Assembly (NCBI GenBank): GCA_037952775.1
Contig: JBANAY010000003.1
Span: forward strand, 5,332,001 to 5,396,000
Length of the DNA: 64,000 nt
From: Clonostachys chloroleuca
Lineage: Eukaryota; Ascomycota; Sordariomycetes; Hypocreales; Bionectriaceae
Direction: 5' to 3'
Shown: piece by piece, positions 1-13,319 of the stretch
How the letters are laid out: the number at the start of each line of letters is the position of its first letter
How positions within the stretch are numbered: position 1 is the first letter of the stretch
Position numbers and translations under genes: made by a program
Notes under the pieces: generated by a model
The model's input: the letters and a program-made list of their open reading frames with translations, nothing else
Told to the model about the DNA's origin: nothing
Databases searched by the model: none

Positions 1-330
1 AGTAGCTAGATTTAATATAGGTATTATAATTATAAGTACCCTTTGAATAATTACTTTGAAAATAATACTGCTGGAAATACTACTAGTAATTTATACAGAT
101 TCTCTCTTACTGTATAAATACCTTATTAAGCTCAGTATAACTGTAGAGAAAAGACTGATAATTAATATAATAGCCTTATAGTAATTATATAAATACTATA
201 AAATTGCTGAGATAAGATAGATCAATAGAGAGAATAACCTAGCAGATACCTTAATAAAAGGGAAGCCTAATTCAGTACTCTTAAAACTTATAGAAACAAA
301 TAAGTTAAGAATTTAAATTAAGGGAGATAT
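1..330 (+). pseudogene. Ty1/Copia polyprotein C-terminal (RNase H) fragment, RIP-decayed
   Basis: Read in one plus-strand frame from about position 96, the translation follows the C-terminal RNase H region of fungal Copia elements: an EKRL-type block, a block resembling ALRQSYE, then IAEIR, a degenerate WING-like block and a block resembling NPADA-TKGKPN. The in-frame stops fall where Gln or Trp codons are expected, as RIP would produce. The frame reaches its natural end near 317 (NKLRI then stop). The rest of the element lies outside the window on the left. This is a non-functional remnant; the family call rests on remembered motifs. Confidence 0.6.
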
Positions 331-600
331 TAAGAGGCTGCTTAAACCAGGTACAGCCCAGTAAATATAGATAGACTGAACCTATATAATAAGCTGCTTC
401 GAACTAAGAATTCAAATATATTATAAGCGATTAGAATATACAGAGGGGGGGCCTCCTATAAGAGGCTATTCTATTCCCCTATCTATCTAAGCTATCTACT
501 AATAATCAGATCTATCTACCTATCTGAACTAGCTAAGCTATCTAATTTTTTTATTTTTTTTTATTTATTTTATCCTCCTCTTTTACTTAGGTTCAGGGTA
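331..600. other. 3' flank of the Copia remnant, AT-rich
   Basis: This stretch follows the Copia frame and has no gene. A purine tract (gagggggg, about 444-451) resembles a polypurine tract. It is followed by a short CT-rich segment with tandem ctatctatct-like runs and a T-rich run near 545-570. No matching LTR was found in the window. Confidence 0.3.
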
Positions 601-1380
601 TATAGGAAAACAGTATCCAGGGGGTCAGAATTAGATATTAGAGGAACTACCCTCGGATTTATTATTATTATCAGACCTATCAGTACTCCTATAGATAGTA
701 CTATTATTATTATCAGGCCTTACGGACTGATAATAAATAGTACAGCGCTCTAAAAGAGGTTTGACCTCCTCAGAGATAGTATTCTCGAAAATATAGCTAG
801 AGCTAGGTTCTAATCTGTATTACTAATAGACAGTTAAACTGTTAAAAGCGCTATCTATAGTAAGATTATAAGCTGTCTTCCAGGCGGTACTAGTATATAT
901 AATCAGAAGGTATACCTTAGTATACTTACAGGAAGGTTTCCCAGCAGGTTTACTAAGCTCAGTAAGAGCTTTATAAGCAGTAACTAAGTTATATATAAAA
1001 GATATTAGAACTTTAGGTATAGTAATATAAATATTACCGCCCTTATTATAATATATATATTATATTCTATTACTATTATAGTTAAAGTAATAACTATTAC
1101 TCTTCCCTAAGGTAAGTAACTTAATATATACTATATATTTATTAGGATACTTACTACTAATAAATATATTAGCTAAGAAAGTAAGAAAAAGAAAGACTGC
1201 TAATACTTATATCTGGTTAGAGTACTTCTTAGCTGTATAATATTCCTATCTCTTAAGCTTCCTAAGCTCCTTCTATATCCTTCTGACCTTAGCTTACCGC
1301 TGGGCTAGCGTACTTAATATTCTTTAGATTACTATATAAGCCTGTTAGTAAGAGTTCCTGAAACTAAGTATCCAAGTATA
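600..1380 (-). pseudogene. Decayed, unidentified reading frame
   Basis: Read on the minus strand from about 1,380 down to 600, one frame is interrupted only by TAA/TAG at places where Gln would fit, including a basic, coiled-coil-like block around 1,240-1,310 (AKVRRI-KELRKLKR). That is the pattern of a RIP-mutated protein gene rather than random AT-rich DNA. I do not recognise the family. Because only repeated DNA is normally RIPped, it probably belongs to a transposable element, but that is an inference. From 1,380 to 2,168 no continuous frame is convincing. Confidence 0.3.
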
Positions 1381-2168
1381 TATAATTAATAGCTGTTTCC
1401 CTGGCTATACTACAGTAGGGCAGTATTATAGGCTCGGGGGAGGGGCTCTAAGGAGTAGATAAAAGGGGGAGGAGGAAGGTATTATATCTCTATATTTAGT
1501 TAGCTCTGAAATATATAAGGAGGGAGTAACTACTTATAGAGAAGAAAATAGTAAGTTAAAAGTTTAACTATATACTACTAAGGTTAGCTATAAAACTATA
1601 TCCTAGAGTATATATACCTCTATATATAAAAAGAGGATTAGGATATAACTATCCTGTAAAACAGTTAGCTGTAAAACTCTGATCTAAAGTAGTAAGGATT
1701 ATTATAGAGGGTATATATATAATACTAGGGTAGCTATATAGAAAAGGAAAAGAGGAATATTATAATAGTATAGAACAGGGTTTAATATAGGTAGGGTATA
1801 TATCTATAATTACTTATTGCTAGGGGTAACTATAGTAATAAGCAGGGAAATCTAATAATAAAATATATATATATCCAGACTAATATATACAGTATACCTT
1901 TTTAATAAAGATATAAGGAATTAGAATTATATATATTTATTTCTTATATTTATAGAGGTTACAAAGGGCCTATAATTATAAGGGCTATTTGTATAGAATA
2001 AGAAAACAAAAGACTGCCTGTATTAGTATACTAAATACTACTGACTAGCAGTTACTAGCTGGAAGCCAGAAGCAGAGCGGTTCGTTTAGTCAGGACTGCT
2101 CTGGAACTATATTTATAACTGGTTTACTTCTGTAGCTAGGATAGTAACTTAATTAATTACTTTCAACC

Positions 2169-2287
2169 NNNNNNNNNNNNNNNNNNNNNNNNNNNNNNNN
2201 NNNNNNNNNNNNNNNNNNNNNNNNNNNNNNNNNNNNNNNNNNNNNNNNNNNNNNNNNNNNNNNNNNNNNNNNNNNNNNNNNNNNNNN
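2169..2287. other. Assembly gap (run of N)
   Basis: An unbroken run of 119 N. It sits just upstream of the left end of repeat copy 1, so the true left edge of that repeat and the continuity of the decayed frame to its left cannot be read. Confidence 1.
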
Positions 2288-2319
2288 AAGGTTAAAGAAC
2301 GACTTCCATACTCGTGTGA

Positions 2320-2660
2320 CACTTTTTCTCTCTAATTATAACTGGATTATTCGGATCTTATGATAATCCTTATAATCCTTAACTTAGGATTATTACTAAG
2401 CCTTAATAAGCCTCTAGTATATATATATATTTATTTTACTAGATAGAATACTCTTTCAGATAATTATTAATATAATTATCTATATATCTATTATTACTAG
2501 CTTTATAATACTCGTATATTAATAGTAACTCGTATTATACAGTATAAGATAACCTGATCGTGCTACTTAGAATAATACTCTGATTAGTTTAACCCTGACC
2601 TATCCTAGATCCTGTTCAGTATAAGTTAACTAACTGTTATAATAGCCTAGGTATTATACT
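2320..2660. repeat. ~330-bp segment present three times
   Basis: This block is closely matched at 16,195-16,530 and, more divergently, at 43,640-43,960. In the first two places it lies downstream of the minus-strand helicase pseudogene; in the third it lies upstream of the chromovirus gag. It may be part of an LTR or a small repeat captured in the helicase unit. No terminal inverted repeats or target duplication could be fixed by eye. Confidence 0.55.
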
Positions 2661-3449
2661 AATATAGGAAAAGTATTTATTATACTAGTAGATTATATTA
2701 TTTATCTTAGTCCTATCTATATATAAATCTCCTCTAACCTAGTAAGTAAGATAGAAATATATTAATATATAGTACTACTCTTAATACCCCCTAGTTAACC
2801 CTACTCCTAAGCTATTACTATACTACTGCTTTATTGTTATCTAGATTAATCTCCTGCCTATCTGCCTCTAGAAGCTCTCCTATAATAGCAGTTACTTGCC
2901 CTGATATAAACTGGAGCCCGGCAGTATATACTTCTGCAACCAGCTCGGAGTATAAGTATTCCTGTCCCTTTACCTCTTGGAACTGCCCCCCTTCCCCTCT
3001 AATAGCCCTCTATTATCTATATATCTCCTGCGGTAGTCTATATTAAAAGCAACTACTAAACCTCTCTATCCTCCTCCCTTAGAAGTATACCCTCTTTACC
3101 GACCTAATCTATTCTAAGAGACTGACCCCTTGCTCGCTCTCTAGTGAATAGTATAACCTGATACTGTAATTGTTCTCTCCGTATAAGAAGCATTAGTCTA
3201 TCTATTGTACTAGCTGCTGCTGGAAGTACTCTACCTCCTCTGTATCCTTCCTGACCTGTTCAGCCCTGTAGTATATTGCTGATGTACTCTGCTGCTACTA
3301 CTGTCTGAATATCCCTCGTATGCTTGTTATCCCCTCTTCCTCTCTATTACCTAACCCTGGCCCTTTTGATTACTTAGTACTGGTATATATATTGTATGCT
3401 GCCTTACCTGCCTTATATAGCCCTGGCCCTGATCTATCTATTATCTTAT

Positions 3450-6400
3450 CTAGCAGGAGATATTAGCAGCTTGATTCTTATATAAATATAAGTATATATA
3501 TATCTATACCCTTCTGTACTACTCCTCCTAACCCTCTACCCTCTATTATTTCTCTCGGACTAATAAGAATAGCCTGGCTTGCCTGCTTATCCTGCCCCGC
3601 TCGCCCGCTCTCCTGTATATAGTCCCGGAGCTGTTGCAGGAGCCCTATATGCAATACTACCTGTATATCCGGTATATTAATCCCCAACCCTAGCGTATTT
3701 ATTACTATAATCAGCCCGCCCTACTTCTTCTACTGTTATAGTTTCTCTACTTTTGCCTCCTATATCCCAATCTTACTGTGGAAGATATTATATCTAAGCG
3801 CTGCCCTGACCCTCTCTACGGCTGTAATCATCTGTATATAGATAATTATATAATCTGGGTTTACCTGTACCTCCTACTGTACTACTATCCTCCTAGCCTG
3901 GTCGAGCCTGGGTATATTGCTATTACCTTCTTTCTTACTGCTCCTACTGCCCTGCTGTATTTCTAGCCCTACTACTGAGTATATAATATTCTTCCGCTGT
4001 ATTAGGTCGCAGTATATATATACCTGGTACCTTATAACCTATACCCTGTGGAAGAATATATTCTCCTCCCTCGGCGGGAGTATTACTGTTAGAAATACTA
4101 GCTGTGCCCCCTATAACTGCAAGATCCCTCCTAGTACTGCCAATACTAGCCGGAACCGCCCGGTGCTATCTAGAACTATATAGCATTTGTCTATAACTAC
4201 CCGGTCTAGCAGCTGCTATACCTGTAGCTGCCAGATAAAGTCCTGGAACCCCTTCGTAATTACTAACTCGGGCGTTACGAACACCAGACTGATAATCCGG
4301 CTCAGCCTCTGGCTCTGCTATATATACATCGAGATCCCGGCTTCCTTGTACCTCTCGTATATATCCGTATACAGTATAATAAGTAGTATAATAACTACTG
4401 TTACCCCGTCCGGGGAGCAGTATACCGGCAGTATAAATATTAAGCTCTTACCCCCGCCTGTACCTATAATATATACTACTAGGCTGGCCCCTGCTATAAT
4501 CGTTCGGATTACCTTCTCCTGCTGGCCCCGGAATACTATATCTGGCCCTAGTATCGCCTGGAGCTGCCTGTATACGGATACCTACTGTAGCCGGTAGAAG
4601 CGCTGGTACCGACTGTTCTTATACTGTAGCTCTGCTGCCTCTAGTATCCGCTTCACCCCTCCGGCTACTACCTATCTTCTCTTATATATATTGAACCCCA
4701 TTAAGCGATACTACCGCTGGCTGGCCTGCTTGAACCTGATCTGCTGCTGTGCTATTCTGAATGTCGGCTGCTAGAGCTCTTGTGTGTATATTATACCGGC
4801 GATATAGCTCCCGTACCCTGCCTGGAGGTTCAGTATATTATCTGATACGGCCCTATTAATATCATCCTCCTCCTTATCCTCTAATATTCCAGTATCCTCT
4901 TCTATATAGAAAGCCTCGTTCAGATAGCGGTTAGTAATAGTAATAGTGATATACCGCTAGCTGATAATAGTAAGCTTAGCCCCTATATACTATTCGCTAT
5001 ACTGCTAGAGAATCTGTCGTATATAATCTGATAACTATACTAACTCAGGCTCTGGTACTGCCTGTATAGATCTATCCGGATTAGCTGCCTTGATTACCTT
5101 ATCCGCCCAGAGAAATATGCTAGGTCTACTGTTATAATACCTAATAATACCCTGTACCTTCCGTCAGAACAGCAGAACTAACTATATATACTATACTAGT
5201 AGAGAACTAACTGTGTATAGTAGATAGCAGTAGATTACCTTACTATAACCACTAATTCGGATATTCTTATAGTATACTGTTATGAAGAATACTATACCCT
5301 GGCTGTAGAAGATATTACGGAGCCCGCTATTAGCTGTATTCTATATCTGTACCCTACTAATCTCTATTGTACGTGCCGGCATCGACAGTATATATATCAG
5401 TAAGAATATCCGCTCCCGGAACTATAGTAGTATATCAGTATACTAGTAAATAGTACTCTGTTTAAGTAGGTGCTCTTTATTATTAGCGCTTATACTGATC
5501 TATATCTTCTGGAGTAGTATAAACTATATAAGCTATTTGAATACCCAGCTATCCCCCGCCTGCAGCTACGTATTACGCTGGTCCTATAGGAATAAGTACC
5601 CAGTTATATCATTCCACTAATTATCCTCAATCTACTCCTACCTAATCTCAGGGAGTCCGTCTACCGTACCTATTGGGTTTAGCGTAAGTACCCCGAGCAG
5701 CTTCTCTGCCTCTTGCACGAGTGTGTATAGTATCTCCGCCAGCTGTAGTACCTGGAACTGGATTGTCTGATAGCTTATGTAGTTGTCCAACCACTCGATA
5801 CTGCTGCTACCCGGTGTATTATATTGGATATTTATCCCGTATACTCGTGCCTCGAATATCCAGTCTAGTAGTATCAGCTCGGCCGTAGGCCCCCTGTATA
5901 CCTATACTATAAACCATACTATCTTGGAGCACAGTATACGGAATATACTCTCTGCCTTCTTATATATATTATCTGTATCTAATACCTGCAAGTACTGGGT
6001 TACCTGCGCCTCCTGCTCGCAGTATAACTAGTATAGTATAAGTATCCGTACTACCTTAATAACAGCTGAGTAGATCTATATATAGTTAAGTATAGATTCC
6101 TACCCTCTATCTTCCCAGATACCTATAATAGCTAAGCTGCTTATTAGTATATTTCAGTATATATCTCCCTTCAGTATATAATTAAACCAGCTGATTATTA
6201 TAGTAAGGTATAGATTCTGTTTATTCTGGCTGGGTTAATTACCCTGCTGCCTAGACTCGCTAGATATAGCCTCTATAAATTAATCCTAATAATCACCTTG
6301 TGCTGGTATAAAGATAAAGGGCAGTTGCTTATTATTAGCTATCTTATCTGTATAATATATAATATATAGTAGCTATCGGAATATACTGCTATACCGCTTC

Positions 6401-7150
6401 TATATATCCTCCTCTATTCTACTATTGAATAGCTGATTCAGCTTCCCTTCTAGGGTGGTTCAGGCTAACTTGAATAATATAGCCTTACCTACCTTAGCGG
6501 CTGTTGCAGTTGCCTGTACCTGGTTGAGCACATACTCTATTACCTTCTATACTAACTGCAGTACTATCTCCTCCTCCTGGATATCCTGTCTTATACTATA
6601 GAGCTTAGTAATAGATAGCCCTTATAGATATATTACCCAGCTAATAAACTCAAGCTATCTATTAGATTTAAGCTAGTTATCCCTAACTTAAATTATTATC
6701 TGTATCTCTTATACCTCCTTAGCTGCCTCCTCCTCGAAGAGCTCCTGTACTCTTTCTATAGCTGACTTAGACTGTAGATTATTAATAGGACTAGCAGTCT
6801 CTCCAGCTGTATTAACTCAGAACCAGCCGCTTCCAGCCCTTCGAGGAAAGAACTGCTGGTAATATATACCGCTTGTCCACAGCTGATCGCGAGCCTCTGC
6901 TGCTTTCTTCCTGATATTACTACCCTTCTGCCAGCTGCTATTCTAATTATACTCCTTCTGTAGATAGGTATATATCCCTCGCTCTGTACGGGCGATATAT
7001 TAATATATCTGGTATTATAGGCTATCGGTTATAGGCAGAGAGATATATAGTACTGGCTCTGCAATATATATTAGTAGAGGATAGCAGTATAATTCCTCTT
7101 AATCCTGAATAAGTCTATTAATAGCTTATATAGCTGTCTTGATTTCCTTT
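3450..7150 (-). pseudogene. RecQ-type helicase with N-terminal OrsD-like region (telomere-linked-helicase-like), copy 1
   Basis: Reading leftwards: an OrsD-like zinc-finger region ends with the intact peptide QFFPRRAGSGWF (6,820-6,855) just after an RTERG-type block (~6,990). Walker A follows as GTGGGKS (4,444-4,464), then a GVTVV...PLISL-like stretch (~4,330-4,400). Motif II reads DKCY where DECH is expected (4,180-4,197). A conserved-domain block contains GINIPDIQ and the motif VI peptide QESGRAGQD (3,592-3,620). Many TAG/TAA stops replace Gln codons, so it is dead. The motif order fits fungal RecQ-like proteins I recall being repeated near telomeres. Walker A is intact while the motif II Glu and His are lost, both by G-to-A/C-to-T changes. 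Confidence 0.75.
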
Positions 7151-7946
7151 CTCTGGGTTAATATAAATAATAGATATTAAGCTCGGAGGTAAGATTCCAC
7201 CTCTTTACTAATATAAGTATATTAGTACTGCTTGCAGATAACAAATAGATATTATATAAGATAGATAAATAGCTCTATTATATTCAGTATAATACTATAG
7301 ATTATATAGTATTAAGGTTAAATATATTAATAGAGTAGGTTTTAAAGGTAGTAGATAGTGTGGGTGAGGATCTTGATAAGGCCTGGTTTAACTAGGCTTT
7401 TAGTTAAGGCCTTACCGAGATATCAGGTAAATAATATTCCTAGTGGGAATATCAGAAATATCAGTTAAATACTGGGTAAATAGATATTTTTTATGGGGTA
7501 ATCCAAATTTCTAACTAATAGATTAATAGATCCTTAGTAATAGATCCTACCCCCTACCTTTTAGTAGTATGAAAATTCTCCTACTAAATTTTAACGGATC
7601 CTACTAGGAACTGTTGTGGAATTACTGATAGTAGTTAGTAGTTCTGCCTGATCTTCTGCTTTATATACCCCTTATGTCAGAGGTTAGCTCCTCTATCTCT
7701 ACCTTATACTGTACTGCTTATATAATATTCTGCTATACTAGCCTTTCTCCGGTCGCTGTACAGTAGAGGTTAGTACTTAATATATTATACTACTCTTCTA
7801 TATATATATAACTCTTATATCAGCGGTTACTACTTTCCCCGTAGAGTATATACTACTAGCCCTACTTTTAATATCTTACTCCTGAGTTATAAAGATTAGA
7901 TTTAACCCTATACTTTCTTATAACCCTATATATACTATACTCTATC

Positions 7947-7962
7947 TAGGGTTAGGGTTACT
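7947..7962 (+). repeat. Short interstitial telomere-like tract (TTAGGG)2
   Basis: The tract reads ctagggttagggttac, about two and a half TTAGGG units, between the two helicase pseudogenes of copy 1. The matching place in copy 2 (about 21,811-21,826) reads tttagggttagagtta, so it belonged to the ancestral unit. Other ccct/gggt pieces surround it. Two units alone could be chance, but position and conservation make that less likely. Confidence 0.5.
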
Positions 7963-8699
7963 ATATACTTATACCCTTCTCTATAACCAGCTCTTAGTAA
8001 TACTACTATAGCTATTCTACTTAATCTCTTACTTTATAAATATAGTACTATACTAGACTCTATAACTATATTAAACCTTTTCTTTACTCTTACTCTATTA
8101 CTCTATTATTTTATTAAAAATTATATATATCTATAATATCTTTATACCCCTCTAAATTACTCTCTTCCCTATCTATCTCTATACCTGCTCCTTCCTTTCT
8201 TTCTCTATCTACTTCTCCCTACTATAAAATCCAAGTCTACTATATAACTTAATACTATTACTCAGTAACTGTGTCTATACCCAGGTAATAATATATATTA
8301 TTACCCCTTTATATTAATACTGCTTCTTATTACCTTGTTTCTATCTACCCTCTACCCTATTTTCCTCCCAGCTATTATACAACTCCTGTAGTACAAAGTA
8401 GTCTATATAGTAACTAAAGTTTTCTATTACCTTACTTTACTATAGGAACTTTTCTATACCTATCACAAGCTAGTATACCTCTACTACTTACCCCCCTATC
8501 GCTAGTACTTCCTGGTACTGTAGCCCCGAGTGTATCCTTTCGCTATATATACCCTGTACCGAGCAGAATATACAGCCGTCCAGAGCTTACTGTATAAGCT
8601 TCCTTTAGTACTCCTGGAACCCTTGATACTCCTCTGCTGTAGCAGTTATAGCTCGATACTAAGCGTCTTCTACTTCTAGCTCTTACTGCTATATATTAT

Positions 8700-11600
8700 A
8701 TTCCTCCCTATCCTCTAACTGATTATCTTTACCCTCCCTATTCTCCTTATCTTCCCAGTATTAGCAGATATTATATAGCTCTTCCCCTTACTTACAGCCC
8801 TCCCGATCCGTTCGGCCATCCATAACAGAGTCCAGTACTACGCGCTAATATATATTACTACTAATATAGCTATCTGTAGCCGTATACTCAGCTACAAGCA
8901 GTTGTAGTCTCTTCGAGCTGCCTTATACATCAAGTCGGATAATAATAGCTTCGCTCTATAGCCTATCTTAACCTATACGCCCGCTCTGTTATATATAGTC
9001 AGCTATTCTATATAGTATCTCTATATATACTACTATTTGAATATCAGGTATATTAATACCGAGACTAAGTGTGTTTATTGCTATGATTATATACCTATCT
9101 CCATACTGCTTATACTTTATACTGCTTATCCAGAACTTAAGCCTCTCTGCCTTACCGTCCCGAGTATTAATCTCTCGGTAGTAAGTATTATATCCTAGTT
9201 TTCCAGCTAGGTATTCTATTGCCTCTACTCGCTAGTAGTAGATAATAATTTTAGCTAGCTATAAGTACTCTTCCAGTTTTTAATTAATTATAGCCTTTAC
9301 CTCCTTGATAACAGTAGTAATAGCCTTATCTATAGTTATAGCTATAACTGATCTGATACTGTAAGCTATATTATAGTATATTATCTTTACTCGGATTATA
9401 ATAATATCTTTATACTGTATATTAACTATATTAAAAAAGGCTGCTTTATCTGCTAGCGGGAGTATTACTGTAAGATAAACTATCTATAACCCTACTAGTA
9501 TAAGAGTACTAAGCTCGTATAGCTTAGGATAAAATAAGAGGCTTCCTTCTATAATTGTATAATACTTATTAATAATAATCTGGTCTACTTTAGCTATAGC
9601 CCACTATAACTCTAGAAAGTCTAGAAAACGCTTTATTATAGCTGACTTAGGTATTATAAATATAATTAATATATCTCCTGGTACCCTATTATTTCTCTAC
9701 TCAGTATATAATATCTTAAGCTTTTAGTACTAATTTATTAGATCACCCTGCAGAGATATAAGCGGTATAATTACTACCGTTAGCCTACCGGGACAGCTAG
9801 CTGCAGATAGTATAAAGCAGAGGCTTTTTCCAGTACTAGTTCCTATAATTATAATAATAGGACTTTTATTTATTATAATTATATCTACTGCTTCCTATTG
9901 CTTACTGTGGAACTGGATATAACCTCCGTATAGACAGCCTAGCTCCTAGTTAATATTAACTCTCTGAAGGGTCTTCTATTACCTCAGTTGCAGATTCCTT
10001 ATTACTTTATAATATAGTAATAGCGTTTTTTATTTATACCTTAGTATAAGAACCCCTTAAACCTATTAATAACTGATAGGAAACCGAGTAGGTGGTACTA
10101 CTCCTCGCTGATAAACCGGAAGTTAATACACTATTTGTTCGTTTTAAAATACCCTTCTATAATAAGCCTGCTATATATCAGGCCGGCAGTTAAGGACCTA
10201 TAGTAGGCTTAGGTATCCCAGGGACTATCCTGCTCTACCTTACTATCGCTATTACTACTATAGCCCTTATCTGCCTTATCGATAAGAGCTATATAAGCTG
10301 TTGTACTATTATAAAAATAGTACTGGGTAATTACAATTAAGAGATATCTCTAGCTACTAATACTGAACCCTTTCTTACAGCCTTAAAGGCTTATTCGTTA
10401 TAGAATACAGATTATTCGTATGGATATCCAGTATAGGCCGGGCCCTAGACAGTATACCTTACCTTTTATCTTTTTTCGAGGATAACTATTTCTATCCTCC
10501 TTACTATTACTTTTATTATTACTGCCTATCTAATACCTGTTTTTTCTATTATTATTATTTAAATTATTAAGTATTTCTTCTGGAGCCTATAGGTTAGTAG
10601 AAAACTCAGTTTTATCCTAAATATTTACTTATATATCCTCCTAAAATAGCAGTATAAGCTATAGGTAATAAATTACTAAAGAGCTGATTTCGTATAGTAA
10701 AAAGCAGTATATAACTTTAACTCTTTCGGTCTTTAAGAATTCCTTATAATATCTAGCTATAAGTATAATAAGCCTACGGTTATAGAGGATATTCTATATA
10801 CTACTATTAGTAGTATTTCTATACTATAGGGTAAGTAGCTCTAACGACCGGGTAGCTTAACTACTAGATAAGTAAATTATAAATAACAGATATTTAAGGA
10901 ATTCCTCTAAGTAGTTATTATAATACTAGGTCTTTTTCTTAATAAGATTAAACTCAGCCTCTAGATTATCCTCAGCCTATACCTTTTATAGAGCAGTATT
11001 TATTTATATTTTACAGAATATCTAACTATTACTTTCTAGTAATAGTTACAGAAGGTTACTAATAAATAAGTAACTAATACTTATATCTGCTATATTATTA
11101 ATAAGCTCTTCCTATAGAAACTATAGTAACCTAAGCCTAATAGTTAACTGATCTTTATATTCCTCACAGAAAAGCAGATACTTATATAATAATATCTTAG
11201 CCCTTTATAAGGCAGACTGTAGTATAGACTAGATACTGAGTATATTAATACAGATACCTTTATAGATAGTATCCTTATTATCCTAATTAACCGAACCTGG
11301 AATTACTTTATATCCGCTAGCTGCTATACTATAATTGCAAAGTTGAATAATAAACTGTATTAGTATAATATCCCAGTACTTAGTATTACTAATAAGAAAC
11401 CAGTATATTATCTTAGATATAATTTCGAAATATCCTGGGCTCTTCTCCTTAGTTTCCTACTTAGCCTGCCCCTGCTCTACCCTTCTCTGGATATATAATT
11501 TTCTCTTATTTATTATATACTTGATAAGAAATACTTATAATATAGCTATAATAGCTAAGAGTTTAGGGGTAAAGTTTATATATATCTCCTAAGTCTTATT

Positions 11601-13260
11601 ATCTCAGATACTTAGTATAGTTAGAAAGCTAATAAGTATACTTTTATACTTAGTAACCTTAGTAAAATAATTAAGAATAGATATATAAAAGGTAAGTGTA
11701 GAATCCTCGAGAGATTAATATAATTTATTAATCCGGGATATTACTAGTAGAGGCTCTACCTTGTTATTAATATTAATAAGATCAGCAGTATTATCTATTA
11801 TCTTATTAAAAGTAGAGACCTGATTCTTAGTAAGCCTAAATAGCAGTTAATTATTAATATTCTTATAAGATATAGCTCGAACAGTATAAGTAAAGAATTA
11901 TAAGTATATAGTGATATACTTCTTTCGGGTTTATCTCTTAAATCAGAAGTGGAAAGGTATATTATGCTCTTTATATAGTTCTTTTTAGTTTACTTTAAAT
12001 AGTATATTCTATAAGATAGTATCTAGCCTAGCTGCTCCTGTGGACTTTTAGATTAGATATCTAATAGCAGTATGAATATATCAGAGCTAGGAGTTATCCT
12101 CAGTTTCAGAATTATCTGGCTTTAAGGTATACTTTAATAAGATAAAGTCCCTTAGGAACTGCTTCTTATTACTGAAATCCTTTAAATAGGTTATTAATTC
12201 TAGTTAATAAAGCTATATATTTAGTACAGCTAAGTTATCTATCTTATTGATAATATCTATCTTCTTCTTTCGGGCCTCTTTAGTTTTTATCTGGAAGGCT
12301 TATATAGCCTGTTATACAGTAACTTCTGTTCTTTCCCGGTCTGTTACCAGGCTTGCCAGATTATAACCTCTTATAACCTTAAAGTATTCGCTATATAAGC
12401 CCTTTGCAAAGAGCTGCTAGTAAAATATACTACCTCTCCAATAGGTAGAGCCTATATCTATTTTAATAGTACTTATACTTTAGGGGCTAGGCTTTTAACC
12501 TAGTTTAATATAATATACTTTCTATAAGTATTTATTTCTTTATCTTATATTTATACTTACAGCCTGGTAATCTTCGGTAAATATATATTAAAAGCCTCTA
12601 CTCTTAGGCTTACCTAATACCTTGATTAGTATACTATCGTCTGGGATAGGTAGTAAAGCAGAGATCTCCTTATTACTATTAATAAGATTGAGTACTTCAG
12701 CCTATAGCTTAACTTTATTAATATCCTTCTTTATGAACCTATATAGCTTACTGTATAGATAAGTCTGGATCCTACCTCTTGTTACTATATACTTATATAA
12801 CTTATAGTATAGAAGGTACAGATTACTTATATAGTTAAAGTACTCTATATTATATAGATTTAGAACTAAATAATAATAATAGTATAAACTAAGTAATTCC
12901 TAAGAATTCTCCTCCTATAAAAACTTCCCCCTTTTATTTATTTCTTTATATTAAAGTTTCTTTTTCCTACAGGTTATTATTAGTAAGTATGATACTATAT
13001 CTATACGGCAGGTAATATTATATCCTGATTAGGTGCTTTCTACAGGCTACCCTTATTAACTAATAAATACTAAAACTATAGTCTATAATAAGATTAAGTA
13101 ATTTAACTTATAAATAATAGCTTTATAATAAAACTAAACTTACTGTTATAATTATAAAGTTAAACTTAATACTTATATATTTTTTTTTATATCTTTCTAT
13201 TATTATTAGGATATAGATTAGAGTTCGTTAGTTACCCCAGATTTAGATCGTCGGTTACCC
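8700..13260 (-). pseudogene. Second RecQ-type helicase pseudogene, copy 1
   Basis: On the minus strand, Walker A reads GTSTGKS followed by LCFIL (9,823-9,843 for the seven residues). Further on, a block around 9,120-9,260 reads like the start of the second helicase domain (RVEAIEYLAGKLG, then a REINTRDG-type block). Motif VI is recognisable as QSGRIG next to converted stops (8,972-8,990), preceded by SLGINIPDIQIV. In-frame TAA/TAG replace Gln or Arg codons. The region 10,000-13,260 upstream should hold the N-terminal half, but is too decayed for me to name domains. It is distinct from the neighbouring helicase: the Walker A and motif VI residues differ. Confidence 0.65.
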
Positions 13261-13319
13261 TATATTATACTAGCGCCCTTTGATTTTATACTAAAAAAAG
13301 TTCGTCGGTTACTAAGCGA

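Noticed and set aside
2834..6031. Several plus-strand open frames of 60-136 codons
   Set aside because: They lie antisense to the helicase pseudogene, are rich in Tyr, Ile and Ser as expected of AT-rich antisense sequence, and have no domain or start context.
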